Assembly (NCBI GenBank): GCA_015227615.1
Contig: JAALGZ010000008.1
Coordinates: 620,001 to 684,000, forward strand
From: Labyrinthula sp. Ha
Taxonomy: Eukaryota > Sar > Bigyra > Labyrinthulida > Labyrinthulaceae
Length of the DNA stretch: 64,000 bases
Reading direction: 5' to 3'
In this document: positions 32,501 through 43,051 of the stretch, piece after piece
How positions within the stretch are numbered: the stretch's first letter is position 1
Layout of the letters: every line of letters starts with the position of its first letter
Made by a program: the position numbers and the translations under genes
The notes under the pieces: model-generated
What the model saw: only the letters and a program-made list of their open reading frames with translations
The model's database searches: none
Told to the model about the DNA's origin: nothing

Positions 32501-35500
32501 CCACTAGGAAAATTTATTTGTCGTCGATAAATTAGCAACACATGTGGCTAGTGTTCTTGAAAGTATCTGTGACTTATACCGTAGATATTGATGCACTATT
32601 TACACAGCTCTTAACTAATGAAAAGCAATTGTGTGCGGAGCCACATTGATGCTTCCATATTGGGTGTATGGAATATGGATATTGGGACAAGTACTGGCAG
32701 AAAGCAGGGCAATCGACAAGATTTATATTTTCTCGTTGAGGTAAGGTTTCTCAGGTGTTCAATTCAGGGTTCTTGTAAGAAATCTTTGTTGCACTTGTAT
32801 AAGACTTGTGCTACGGTAAAATGGCATTAAGACTGGTAACCGAGCTCTGTAAACTGCTGAATAATTAAGAAGCTTAAAAATACGAGAATAAGAAAAGTCA
32901 TTACCTTTTTTCAGACACATTTATTTTCTTATCGTTGCCGAGAATGAAAATGAACAGATTGGAGCAATTCTCTGAGATAGACTAGTAAAAAATATTTAGC
33001 GGTGGTCATTAAAATCTTATCCTGTAAACTAGGCTGATTTCTTAGTTATGCTAAAAAACAATACTAACAAAGTAAATGTACTCAAATGCCGATACATAAC
33101 CCTCTTAGGTTAAGTATCAATCCAACTAAAAACTTAGTGCTCCATGAATGAAAATCAGCTCGTTTCAAGCACATTTTTTGGAGATTCTTATTTTCTCATG
33201 CAATCTGTAAGCAATAATTACTTTGTTCAGTAATTTGGGATGGTTAAAGACTAAACATGGAAACCTTACTTGCTACCACTAAGACTTTGTGTATTCCGTT
33301 GTGCAATGCGATTATGTGAAATTTTGTACTAGATACTTTCATCGTTCGTTGACAAAGAAGAGATGCCTTACACATTGTTCTGGTTCATAGATATTTGCCA
33401 TAACTGGTTCAATCTTTTCTGTGAGCATACTGCTTACTCTGTACCTGGAAAACAGTTTGAAGATATTCTTACCCCGTGATATATTTGTAGAGCCTCTCCT
33501 GTGAATATAACATATGGTGGCGTGAGTGTTAGAGATATTCACGTTCGACCTTCCAAAAATATATTTAAGGGCAACACTGCACAGAAATCTATTGCTGCTT
33601 CAGTCCTTGAGAAACTTGTTACAAAATCAGAATGCTTTGGATTAATAATATATCTGTTATTAATAAAGAAGGGTTCATGGTTCGATGATCACTTAAACAA
33701 AACTGATTTTCTCTGGCTTGTTTTAAGAGAATTAACTGATAGGACGGAAAGGGGAAAATACATTTGCTCCCGGAATCTATTTGTTTTAACCTCTATTTCT
33801 TTACACACAAAGCCACTAGAGCCATAGTGGAAATAATCTCAATAGGCTAAATTAACAGTTAAAACTCTCAAGACATAAAGTTTTATTAAGTAAATTAGAG
33901 CTATTGTCTATTAAGCTTACTATCTTATTTGAGTTTGTACATCATTCTCAGCTTGTTGTATATACTGTTCTGTAAGTTTGCTTAGGTTAAAGTTAATAGA
34001 AATTTTGTGAAACCAATTGTTAATGATATTCTTACACCTAAAAGATGTCTCTATTGGATCTATCGGTAACAAAAGGAGTAGCAGTAACACAACTCACGAA
34101 GAACTCTGAGATGTTAAAACGTAGAGAACGACGAAAGACTAGTGCAATGAACCTAGTTTCAGTAAAATGCTTCCTGTTATTGTTACCATTTGACCAATGA
34201 TTATGTTTTTTTCGTGCCAGAGAATTGTAGGACTGCACGGTACAAGGCCTGAAAATGTAAAAAGGAATGCTCTCTCAAATTATTCATCTCTTTGAGATTT
34301 ATCTATGCGCATATACGTGCTGTAGTGCTGCCATACACTATAAACTTTCATCTCAAGTTGCTCCTAAAATTGTTAGGGTATAACTGCATTTAAAGTCATT
34401 AGTATATGTGCCTGTGGGTATTCTGGAAGCTCTCATTGTTGTTGAACGGTGTTCCTTGCCTAGGCACAGGGTTCCTTTACATCCAATTTCCTGTATGTGT
34501 TGGACTTATGTAATTAAGTAAGACTTTTATGTCTCAGTAGATCCAAGCTTGCTAGCATGAACGCAGTCATAATTGGATTAAGAACCTCTATGTCTCCTTA
34601 ATTACATCTCTGAATAAAGGACTACATTGGTTTTCTAAAAATAAAAACTATTATAATCCTTACTTTGTGTATTAACACCGGGTTATTTAAAGGTATAATA
34701 AAGGATAAGGATCATTTAGAAAGATATGTTTGTCGTGCTAGACCCCAACCTTGTAATGAACACTTCGTCATTATACTAAAATGGTGCAAACATTTTGTAC
34801 CGACAGCTGGGACAACAAGAATTTGGTTTTATATTTGACATTTCAAGTCGTTTGTTCATATTTCTTAGTAAGACGCGGAACTTGAAAGTGTTCTTACATG
34901 TAAAGTCAGGTTCCAATTGGATCTGGTAGTCTGAGAACCAGAACTGTAAGGCTACTCTTCTTTTGGATTGTCTTAGTTATCATTCTGGGTCTTTTGTTTA
35001 GACTTTGTCCTGTTTAAAAATGAATGTTGATCATGCGAACAAATCTAGGCACCAAAAGGTCAGAGTAAAAGCCTGATCAATTTTTTGGTTTAATGCCTAG
35101 AACTTCCTCTCATATTACCAAGTATTTTTATTTTGTTATACTGATACAACATTACTCTAGAATTTTCTCGAGATTTGGGAGCAGGGATACACCCTTTCGG
35201 GTTACTATCGCTGTTTGCTACCGAGCCTACATATGAGAAACCCCAGTAACGTCTACTATATCCGACAAGTATCACGGTTTTCGATATATCAACCCCGATA
35301 TACATACGAGACTGAATAACGGGAATAGTAATTCAAGATTCTCGACAAGGGCAAATGACTGAAAAATACTCTAGATATCCGCCTCTGTCGAGAAGAAAAA
35401 GTTAAGCATATTAATTCTAGAAATAGTCTCGACTCGATCAGTGTTTAACATCTAATCGCAACATCTAGCAAATGAAGACAAGGACCCCCCCAAAGAAACA

Positions 35501-36403
35501 AAAGTTGCTATAAACTAAAATTTTATAATAAAAATATCTCTAAGTTTGTTGCCTTAGTACCCATGGAGCATAATTACCAAATACCCATGTAAATAACTTC
35601 CAGCAAACTTGGAAATGAACATTTGTTAACTCTACTGAGCAGACAAAACTTCTCATCTTTGGTATTATAGATACAATTAGAAATATGTAAGGGAACAACA
35701 GAGTTTAATTTAAATATTTGGATTGGACTCTTTGATCTTGAATGCATTGAAATAGTTTTCTTACTCAAATTTTCATAATATATGAAAGTTTTTTTATGTC
35801 ATAAACTTTCTTGAGAAAAAGATAGGATTACCTTTTAAGCCTTACAAGCCAAAATCAAACACAGACAACGTAATAAAGTAAAATCATGCGGATGTTATTA
35901 TTATTTCATCCAGTATGGTGGAATTCCAAACTTATGTCACTATGAAATTGATTCCTGGTCTAATTCTATAAATCTTTTCTTTATTGCCCTTGACGAATAC
36001 ATTCCTACTACTATTTTTCTCTATTTCTTTAATATTTGACACACTCTTGTCTTTTATCTTCTTCATATCTCTTCTAGAAAGTAACCTAAACATTTGTCTT
36101 TAGTTCAGCAAGAAATAAAAAAAATCAATACTCAATATTTATTATTTCTTGACTTTATCAAAAACTTCTCTCATAATCTTGAAACTTCAAGAAATTGTTT
36201 CACATAAATATCTCGATAATTATCTTTCAGATATATTATAATATAACAGCTAATTCCTAGTTTACCTACTTGAAAACCAATTAGAAACTCTCACTTCTCA
36301 GTCTGTCTGAGAATTTTAATAGCGGATTACAGATTGACCATTTCAGTCACGCCGTATTTGGTAATCACAAATGGGGATAACCAAAAGCATCACTTAACGG
36401 TCA
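26590..36403. other. 9.8 kb gene desert
   Basis: The longest gene-free stretch in the window. It is AT-rich with only short ORFs (up to 108 codons, for example 33501-33827) that show no domain or compositional bias. A patch at about 28440-28960 has visibly more CpG and a 74-codon minus-strand ORF of no known family. A hairpin with an 8-bp stem (CTCTGTGT / ACACAGAG) lies at 30922-30945. I found no tRNA, rRNA or transposon remnants by eye. It could hold long non-coding RNAs, structural DNA or decayed sequence; nothing distinguishes these. Confidence 0.5.
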
Positions 36404-37228
36404 ATGTACCAAAAGTTAAACGTAACCAAAACAAAAATGATATTCATATTATTTTTCTTACTTGGAGGAACTTTTGTTACATTTAAAAGAAAAGACATAT
36501 TTTCAAGAGAAATTAAAAAATGTTGGTTCATACACTTTCCAAGGTTTTTCACCGAGATTTGCTCACCTTTAAGATGGTTGCCTGTCTTGCTAGTTTCGAT
36601 TCAAAAGTACATGGCCTCAAAAACAAAAAGTGACCATATAATTCGCGAACGTTTACATGAACCAAAAGATTTTGAAGAACTGAAAGAAAGTATTCTTTCT
36701 CAACTGGACTCTTCAGGTAACCTGAACGTAAACCATGACATAAAACTCCCTTCAAACGTGGATAATGAAACTATGTTCCAATTATTTGATTCTCTGGAAA
36801 CACTCAACATGAAAAAAATAAAAAAATTCTCTAAGAATGGAGAGCTTAATTTTCGAGGCTATAAAGTCTTACTAAATAATTACTTAGAGAACTCTCTAAG
36901 TCAAACGATTCCTAGCTTCTTGAATACAAAGTTGAATTTTGGTGTGAATTGGGGAAAATACATGGATTTGAAAAGAAACTATGTTGAACCTGTTGTTATC
37001 AGTTTTCGTGAGCGTGTATTTCTGAATGTGTTCTTTTCAGGGGCAGCTTCTCTGCGTGAAGCAGAATATAGAGGGAAAACAAGCCTCGCAATGTGTTACA
37101 AAACGAGTCCTTTAGTTGATCATTTTGTTCAGTTGTCAAATGAAAATACTCTGGTTTTGTTAGGAACTATGACAGCAAACAATGCCTTTGCTGGTTTCTT
37201 TGTTCTAGAACAGATTCATAGCGTTTAA
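36404..37228 (+). CDS. Membrane-anchored protein with DUF4334/GXWXG-like C-terminus
   Basis: A 274-residue protein. Residues about 12-25 are hydrophobic (MIFILFFLLGGTF), a signal anchor or signal peptide. A second hydrophobic stretch lies at 56-66. The region around residues 140-274 resembles the GXWXG-DUF4334 pair: a GXWXG-like part (FGVNWGKYMDL) is followed by a segment with SLAMCYKTSPLVDHF, then LVLLGTMT and a Phe-rich end (GFFVLEQI). Bacterial and fungal DUF4334 proteins use nearly the same spacing (YD.LP..D.FR, VLG.MD, FF.L.R). Function of that family is unknown. The stop lies 15 bp from the stop of the convergent CPT2 gene. The family link is a by-eye match and should be treated as moderate. 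Confidence 0.6.
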   Translation: MYQKLNVTKTKMIFILFFLLGGTFVTFKRKDIFSREIKKCWFIHFPRFFTEICSPLRWLPVLLVSIQKYMASKTKSDHIIRERLHEPKDFEELKESILSQLDSSGNLNVNHDIKLPSNVDNETMFQLFDSLETLNMKKIKKFSKNGELNFRGYKVLLNNYLENSLSQTIPSFLNTKLNFGVNWGKYMDLKRNYVEPVVISFRERVFLNVFFSGAASLREAEYRGKTSLAMCYKTSPLVDHFVQLSNENTLVLLGTMTANNAFAGFFVLEQIHSV

Positions 37229-37243
37229 GAAGTAAACTTGCAA

Positions 37244-39281
37244 CTATTGTTTTAATACGTCTTTCATTTCCTTTGCCGCGTGTTCAATGGAGTCAATTAA
37301 ACCTTGAGAACCCTTTTTATAACTTGTTGCACTACATCTAAACGCATTTTTATCTAGCCCATAAGCAATTCCATAGCAGTCATCATTAACTGGACCAAAA
37401 CCACCTGTAAAAAGTGCCTCTGAACTTAATGTACTGGTAGAAAGAATCCAGTGGTTCATCGTATTCATTTCTTCACTTTCAAAAAACTCTTTGGCAACCC
37501 CGTTTAATCCTGATTCAGCAGCTTGGGTTCTCAATGCAAAAAGATGTCTATCCATGCCTTTTCCCATTAAAGCATTCTTTGTTATCCTTCCATGATTTTT
37601 TACGGCCTTTGTGAGCAATAATTTCTTCTCTGAAGAACTAACTGAGGAATCTTCAAAGCCTTTAACAAAATTAAGAGCTTCTGAGGTGGCAGAACGGATT
37701 GTCTCAGTTCTTCCATGCTTAAATGCTGCAGTTGATGCACTTTCGTAAGTTGCACCTAAGACATCACCTCCACCTACACTCTTATACCATCCCAACTGAA
37801 AGCACATCTGCAATAGCCCATCCGCTCCAAGACCAACTTCTTTACTAAAGCTTCGGGAGAAAAGGTCACTTTCCAGCGTAGCGGTCTCCAAGGAGTCAAT
37901 GAACTTTGTAACTTCAGATTCTGCTTTTCTGACACAGCTTAAAAGATCATCATTCAAATTAAACTCTAGTTGTTCAAGTGAGGAAATAGTGATAGATTTT
38001 TGATTGGAAGGTTCAAATCCATCTCCACCATTTTTTAATCCCTGGTAGACAGCGTTGAAGTAACGAAGCACTGCAACTCCATCTCCCCAAGAGTGTTCAA
38101 AGTTTACAGAAACTTTACCATTTTTTGTGACAATCAGTTGAAATGATTTATCCATCCAGCGATTTTTTCCTTTTCCATGAAGCATCGTGGAGGACACTTT
38201 TTCATAAGTATCAGGGGAAGACGAATCTAAACATAATCCAAACAAGGCGGAGTCTATAGCTCCAAGACTATTTTTATTCTTCTCGTCCAAGGCAATCAAT
38301 TTTTCTCTATTTGCAGCCCAAATGTCGCGATCTTGAGTTGTAAATGCTCCCAAGGAAGGTTTATGAGAATCTTCACCGGAAGATAGAATTTCTTCCAGTT
38401 GATTCATAAGCGAAGATTTTGAAATAATATTCTCATTCTCATCAAGAACTTGAAGGGAGTAAAATTTTGATCCATGCTGGACAACAATGTGTTTTGGATT
38501 GGAGGATTTAACAAGAGTGTCCTTTTCTTGCTTTGGGATCCTTGTTGAAGCAAAAAGGTTGTCATACTGCGACATATCCAAAGGATATCCACCAAACAGA
38601 TAAGATGTGTAGAATGCCAACTTTTTCGGTGTCTAGGAGTCATATATTAAGAAGTAGATACAAATGCTGAGGAGTATTGGTACAACTTTGATTTATCTGT
38701 CCCTGCTTTCGTATGAAAGACATCAGGTTCTAATTTTTCGTTCTTCAGGTCAAGGTAAAAGCTCAATGACGCCAAAATAAATTCCGCGGCTGTTTTAGTT
38801 TGTTTAGAGATTCCAGGATGTTCTAGAAAATAAATTTTGATCATTTAATACCTGAGAAAGAAATGTCGTTGAAAGTGATATGAGGATTAGAGTTGATTAT
38901 TAAAGGACGTCGGTCTCTAAGGTACATGTCATACCAAGGCTTTGAAATGAATGAGGAATATTCAGATTTATCTTGAGAAATAATAGCCTCCTGTGCTTCT
39001 CTTACTTGCGGAGAGCTAAAGAATTCTTTACTCCGCTTTTCAAGCTGTTCATAATCAACGGAATTGAACATTGGTTTTGAAAAGTATTGAAAGTTTTTGT
39101 GTGTGTCCTCAAGAGAAGGAATTGGAAGCTTTGGTAATGAGTCTTGAAAGTGATACGTGGGTATTATCGTGGTAAATTCACGTCTGCATGCCTGCTGCAC
39201 ACGTTTGTTGAAACTTTGCCTTATGAGTTTCATCGTTCTGTTCCTGTATCTTTTAATGTCTAATTTGGACCTACTGTTCAT
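37244..39281 (-). CDS. CPT2: Carnitine O-palmitoyltransferase 2, mitochondrial
   Basis: Three exons on the minus strand (39281-38852, 38822-38662, 38632-37244) separated by two 29-nt GTA...AG introns give 659 residues, almost exactly the length of animal CPT2. Conserved wording runs throughout: YHFQDSLPKLPIPSLEDT, SFISKPWYDMYL, LEPDVFHTKAG, YPLDMSQY, the catalytic His in NFEHSWGDGVAVLRYF, TYESASTAAFKHGRTETIR, GKGMDRHLFALR and STSTLSS. The enzyme turns acylcarnitine back into acyl-CoA in the mitochondrial matrix for beta-oxidation. The N-terminus is basic and Ser/Arg-rich (a targeting peptide). The frame is open upstream of 39281 without an ATG, and an alternative start is at 39233. The gene is divergent from TIM50 by 61 bp. 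Confidence 0.95.
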
Positions 39282-39342
39282 ATCAGGCAGGGCCAGATAA
39301 CCCAATTTATGCAAGATATTACAAACTTTTCTGAGGTTAAGA
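39282..39342. promoter_or_regulatory. 61-bp divergent spacer between CPT2 and TIM50
   Basis: The space between the ATGs of two nuclear genes for mitochondrial proteins. It must hold both core promoters, or the promoters reach into coding sequence. No classic box is obvious. If CPT2 starts at 39233 instead, the spacer is 109 bp. Confidence 0.4.
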
Positions 39343-40389
39343 ATGAACAGACTTCTTCTTCGGCTTCAACAAGTCGATTTCGTTGCACAGGGAAAATCGA
39401 ATATTAAGAAATCTTTTTCTTCAAACTCCAAGCGTTACTTTAGCAACTCAAAAGCACCCAAACAATCTTTGGAAGATATCAAGAACCAAGCAAGGGAAAA
39501 TGCAAAGAACCTGTCCAAGCAGAAAAAAAAGTTACAGACCCCACCAGATGTAAAGCCCTCTTCAAGCAAAAGCAAATCAAAAAATACCATTCTCCCACTT
39601 GCATTAACTGGATTAACAATAGCCGGAGCATATGCAACCTACAGTTTTACCTCTCTGCCCGCGCAAGTCCAGTCATATGTATCAGAGTATCTAGAGCCTT
39701 CTCGTGATGTGTTGCTGCCTGAGCTTCCACCTTTACCTCATACTCCCAAAACTCTGGTTCTCTCGTTGCATGATACACTGGTCCATTCTAAATTTGATAC
39801 CGCGTTTGGGTGGAGAACAGCAAAGCGACCTGGAGTTGATGCATTCCTCGCCACTGTGGCGCAGATGTACGAAGTAGTAATATTTTCAAGTGGAACTTTT
39901 GTAAATGATCAACCCATTGTACAGCAGTTGGATAAAAATCAAACTGTAAGTCATGTTTTATATAGAGACGCCATGAGGTACAAATGGGAAAAACCTGAAG
40001 GAAGCTGGTTTGGTAAATGGGTATATACCAGAGATCTGGGCATGCTGAATCGAGACAGAAGAAACATAATTTACGTTTCAAGTGTTAATGGGGAGGATAA
40101 TGGTGTCAATGGAGACTATGATTTCGCTGAAACGGATGAAGATAACGTTGTTAGAATCAGTGCCTGGGATGATGTTTCCCGAAGTGATGATCAGGAGTTG
40201 AGAAACTTAGGTGCTTGGTTAATAAGTGTATGGAAACATGGGGAGGTTGATGTAAGACCAGAAATTAGAAGGGTTAATGAGCTTGGAGGAATTGAAGCTG
40301 CTGGTAAAATGGTTGAAGAAGAGCGACACCGAGCTGAACAAGAAAGAAACTCCGGTTTAGGAGGCTTAATTCGAGGATGGGGAAGATGA
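39343..40389 (+). CDS. TIM50: TIM50, mitochondrial presequence translocase subunit
   Basis: A 348-residue protein with a basic, Ser-rich mitochondrial presequence (MNRLLLRLQQ...), a Lys-rich linker, one membrane helix at about residues 82-101 (ILPLALTGLTIAGAYATYSF) and a C-terminal FCP1/NIF-like domain in the intermembrane space (about 135-300). TIM50 receives presequence proteins from the TOM complex and hands them to TIM23. The phosphatase motif DxDxT is altered to LSLHDTLVH, so the first catalytic Asp is missing, as in other Tim50 proteins, which are not thought to act as phosphatases. Other matches are WRTAKRPGVDAFL, YEVVIFSSGTF and YRDAMRY..KDL-type wording (YTRDLGMLNRD). The C-terminal tail is Glu/Arg-rich with a final Gly-rich segment. 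ATG at 39343. Confidence 0.93.
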   Translation: MNRLLLRLQQVDFVAQGKSNIKKSFSSNSKRYFSNSKAPKQSLEDIKNQARENAKNLSKQKKKLQTPPDVKPSSSKSKSKNTILPLALTGLTIAGAYATYSFTSLPAQVQSYVSEYLEPSRDVLLPELPPLPHTPKTLVLSLHDTLVHSKFDTAFGWRTAKRPGVDAFLATVAQMYEVVIFSSGTFVNDQPIVQQLDKNQTVSHVLYRDAMRYKWEKPEGSWFGKWVYTRDLGMLNRDRRNIIYVSSVNGEDNGVNGDYDFAETDEDNVVRISAWDDVSRSDDQELRNLGAWLISVWKHGEVDVRPEIRRVNELGGIEAAGKMVEEERHRAEQERNSGLGGLIRGWGR

Positions 40390-40450
40390 AACCAAGCTGG
40401 CAAAGCTTGCCGTTAAAAATTTTAGAGTTTAAGTGTTAAAGAGAGTTTTA

Positions 40451-40964
40451 ATGGTAAAGACTTGCTTGAATAAGGAGTTAGGTAGAAAGATTAACAGAAG
40501 AGCAGATTGAAGAGTTTCGTGAAGCCTTTTTCGTATTTGACACAGATGGATCAGGAACCATTAGCACAGAGTACTTGGTGTTTCTAGGTAATTTTAGGGA
40601 GCTTGGGTCGGTAATCAGATCTTTAGGGCAAAGACCAAGTGAGGAAGAGCTGGAAGAGATCATGGCAACCGCGGATGAAGATGGCAATGGGGAGGTTGAC
40701 TTTCCAGAATTCTTGGGGCTAATGGCAAAGAAGATGGCAACTGGAGATCCGGACAAGGAAATTAAAGATGCCTGGGCAGTGTTTAGTGAAGGTAATGAAT
40801 TCATAAGAAAAGAGAGAATTAAGTTGATAATGGAAAATTTGGGAGAAGAACTGGATGAAGAGGGTGTAAATCGCCTGGTTGAAGAGGCAGATTATGATGG
40901 TGATGGAGAAATCAATTACGATGATTTTTACAAAACTATGAAAAACCTTCCCAAGACAAATTAA
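40451..40964 (+). CDS. Calmodulin-like EF-hand protein
   Basis: Three exons: 40451-40453 (only the ATG), 40482-40570 and 40598-40964. They are joined by introns of 28 and 27 nt, giving 152 residues. The 27-nt intron has no stop and is a multiple of three, so retention would insert nine residues. Removing it gives the perfect calmodulin wording [17 protein letters not shown]-hands 1 ([12 protein letters not shown]), 2 ([14 protein letters not shown]) and 4 ([14 protein letters not shown]) look able to bind calcium. EF-hand 3 is degenerate ([12 protein letters not shown]), has lost a residue and lacks the Asp ligands. So it is a divergent calmodulin or calmodulin-like sensor rather than canonical calmodulin, probably binding three calcium ions. 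Confidence 0.9.
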
Positions 40965-41084
40965 TTTCTAATGCACGGAACATGTAGCTAAATGATGTCA
41001 ATAGCTTACTATGTGCTATGCCTTCTTGCAAATGCAAATTCCAGAAAAGCTCGAGAAGAACCATATGTTCAAGAACTCATTCGT

Positions 41085-42366
41085 CTAATTTTCTAAATCA
41101 AGTAATAGCCTAACCTCTTCTGCAGTTTTTATTTCACCAAATCCAACACCATATGTACCTATTATATCGTTTTCCATTAGGAAAACTTCCCCGCTTTCCT
41201 CTTCCACGCTGTCAATCCCACTAGATCTTAATGAAGACTGCATCGAAAGCTGTTTCAAAGACTCAAGCTCATCCGCAAGAGACATGTCAACAGCATATCC
41301 CAGATCCGCTAACGATCCAAGAGTCACAGAACTCAAGGAATAACTCTTGCTACTGTCTATAGCAAAAACCATCAACTCAGTCTTAAAATCCTCTATTTTA
41401 AAATGGCTATCCACTGATCCAATCCCCTGTTTTTTGGACGGATCAAAGTAATAAAACTCTCCATTTAACCTTCCATCTTCCACAGGTACACTCTCCTCAT
41501 TCATACCAGTTAGTTCTCCATATGCATGAATAGCGTTCTCCCCAGTAAAGTAAGGAACATGGTTCAAATTTGCATTATAATCTGAATCAAAAATAGGATC
41601 CTGTATCAGTAACTTTCGATTATCATACGTATATCCACCATTCTGCTGCACAGATCTCCAAAGAGTTCCTAATCCGAGAGTATGCGCCATTTCATCTAAA
41701 AAAATAAACAAAAACGACTCTTTTACGAAGCACAACAGTTTCTAAGGTTCCTGCGGATTCAAGAGCTTCTAAATCAGCGCTGTCGAAAAGCATCCCACCT
41801 ACTATTGGAAAATAATTAGATAATGTGTCTATGAAACAAGGGCCTGCAGATGCTAAAGTTGATCCTCGCCCGTCAATTGGACGAACCTCAGCAAAAATTA
41901 ACAGGTGATCTAACTCAAATTTTGTTTCCTCTGTATTTGGATGCTGAAACGTGAAATCAGATAAAAATGAACACACTTTATTCACTTCAAAGGTAGATGG
42001 CCAGCTTTGAGCTTCGATTTTGTTTTCAATTATTATATTTGACCAACGATCAGCAGCAGAAGAAAATGCTTCAAACGAAGCAGTTGAAGGGCAAGCAGTA
42101 AACACAAGAGAGATGTAACCAAAATCAATCAACTCCCCAACAGGATAAATACATTCTCCATTTTCATCGAGATTAGTGGATACTGATTCCTCGGTAGCCT
42201 CTGCGTGCTTTGCTCTCTCAGGTGAAGTTACTGAGAGGGTTATTCCAGAGCTAATGATGAATAGGAAGGAAACCACAGACACCAGGAGAGTTGGCTTGCT
42301 TCTTTTCTCTGCTTTTACTTTTGAGAAGCTTGGTGCAGAGGCTAGCATGGATATAGGTTTGTTCAT
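41085..42366 (-). CDS. Leishmanolysin-like (M8) zinc metalloprotease, type II membrane protein
   Basis: Two exons on the minus strand (42366-41727, 41695-41085), split by a 31-nt GTA...AG intron that falls inside the first His codon of the zinc motif. Splicing creates HEMAHTLGLGTLW, a classic HExxHxLG zinc-binding helix; without splicing the motif is destroyed. The 416-residue protein has a signal-anchor at about residues 26-44, so the catalytic part is outside the cytoplasm. A downstream SHF-containing stretch (GSVDSHFKIEDFKTELM) followed by SSVTLGSLADLGYAVD matches the third-ligand and Met-turn region of M8-type and related metalloproteases. Substrates are unknown. A Ser/Glu-rich C-terminal tail is lineage-specific. 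It is divergent from AP-3 sigma, with 164 bp between ATGs. Confidence 0.82.
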
Positions 42367-42530
42367 CTACGAAGAAGGATATGGCAAGACGCCATCTTTT
42401 TTAATGCAGTCTTCTCTTATTCAGTCTCTTTCTTTCATCTTTGAACAATTTGCTTTCCCTTTGACTCAGCTCTATTCTCAATGACTCAGATTTAACTCAA
42501 GTATTGACTCAGAAAAAAGGGAAGAAAACA
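42367..42530. promoter_or_regulatory. Divergent promoter with three TGACTCA sites
   Basis: The spacer between the metalloprotease (minus) and AP-3 sigma (plus) carries three copies of TGACTCA at 42462-42468, 42482-42488 and 42505-42511, spaced 20 and 23 bp, just before the AP-3 start. TGACTCA is the AP-1/GCN4-type bZIP site. Three copies in 50 bp are unlikely by chance; regulation by a bZIP factor is inferred. Confidence 0.5.
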
Positions 42531-43004
42531 ATGTTGAAAGGGATATTTATCATTAACAACCAAGGAGAGCTTAGACTGAGCAAGTTTTATGTAGAAACGG
42601 ATCGAAATCTTCGACAAAGGCTAATTTCCGATATTTTTGAAGTTATTTGTCAGCGAACAAAGGATGATCCAAACTTCTGCTTGATGAATTTTACGTCTAC
42701 CGAAAATGGACTTGAGCAGTGGACTAAGACAAAGACAAAGCTGATTTATAGACACTATGCAACTCTTTATTTTATTTTTGCCGTTGAAGAAACAGAATCT
42801 GAGCTTGGAATTCTTGATCTCATTCAAGTTTTTGTGGAAACTTTGGACAAACAATTTGAAAATGTTTGTGAGCTTGACTTAATCTTTCACCTAGAGAAAG
42901 TTCATTATATTCTTGATGAAATGATTCAAGCTGGTCTGGTTCTTCAAACAAATATGAATGAAGTGATTTTACATTTGAATCAGCAAAATCAAATAAGAAA
43001 TTAA
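42531..43004 (+). CDS. AP3S: AP-3 complex sigma subunit
   Basis: A 157-residue small adaptin. I chose ATG 42531 because it gives the family's typical start (MLKGIFIINNQGELRLSKFY). The open frame upstream has no ATG. Matches include IYRHYATLYFIFAVEETESELGILDLIQVFVETLDK..FENVCELDLIFH and the YILDEMIQAG helix, which are hallmarks of adaptor sigma chains; the ILDLIQVFVETLDK wording and the FIF..EETESEL segment favour AP-3. The AP-3 coat sorts membrane proteins from endosomes or Golgi to lysosomes, vacuoles and related organelles. The protein has the normal length and a short Asn/Gln-rich tail. It is followed 47 bp later by a CCDC103-like gene on the same strand. Confidence 0.93.
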   Translation: MLKGIFIINNQGELRLSKFYVETDRNLRQRLISDIFEVICQRTKDDPNFCLMNFTSTENGLEQWTKTKTKLIYRHYATLYFIFAVEETESELGILDLIQVFVETLDKQFENVCELDLIFHLEKVHYILDEMIQAGLVLQTNMNEVILHLNQQNQIRN

Positions 43005-43051
43005 AGTAACCGTTCAAACCGTATTGTTGTCCGTTAAGTTATCAAGTGAAA

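Noticed and set aside
26590-36403. Desert as a centromere
   Set aside because: No satellite array or retroelement cluster is visible; AT-richness alone is not evidence.
37244-39281. CPT2 as three separate broken ORFs
   Set aside because: Two 29-nt introns join them into a normal-length protein with all motifs.
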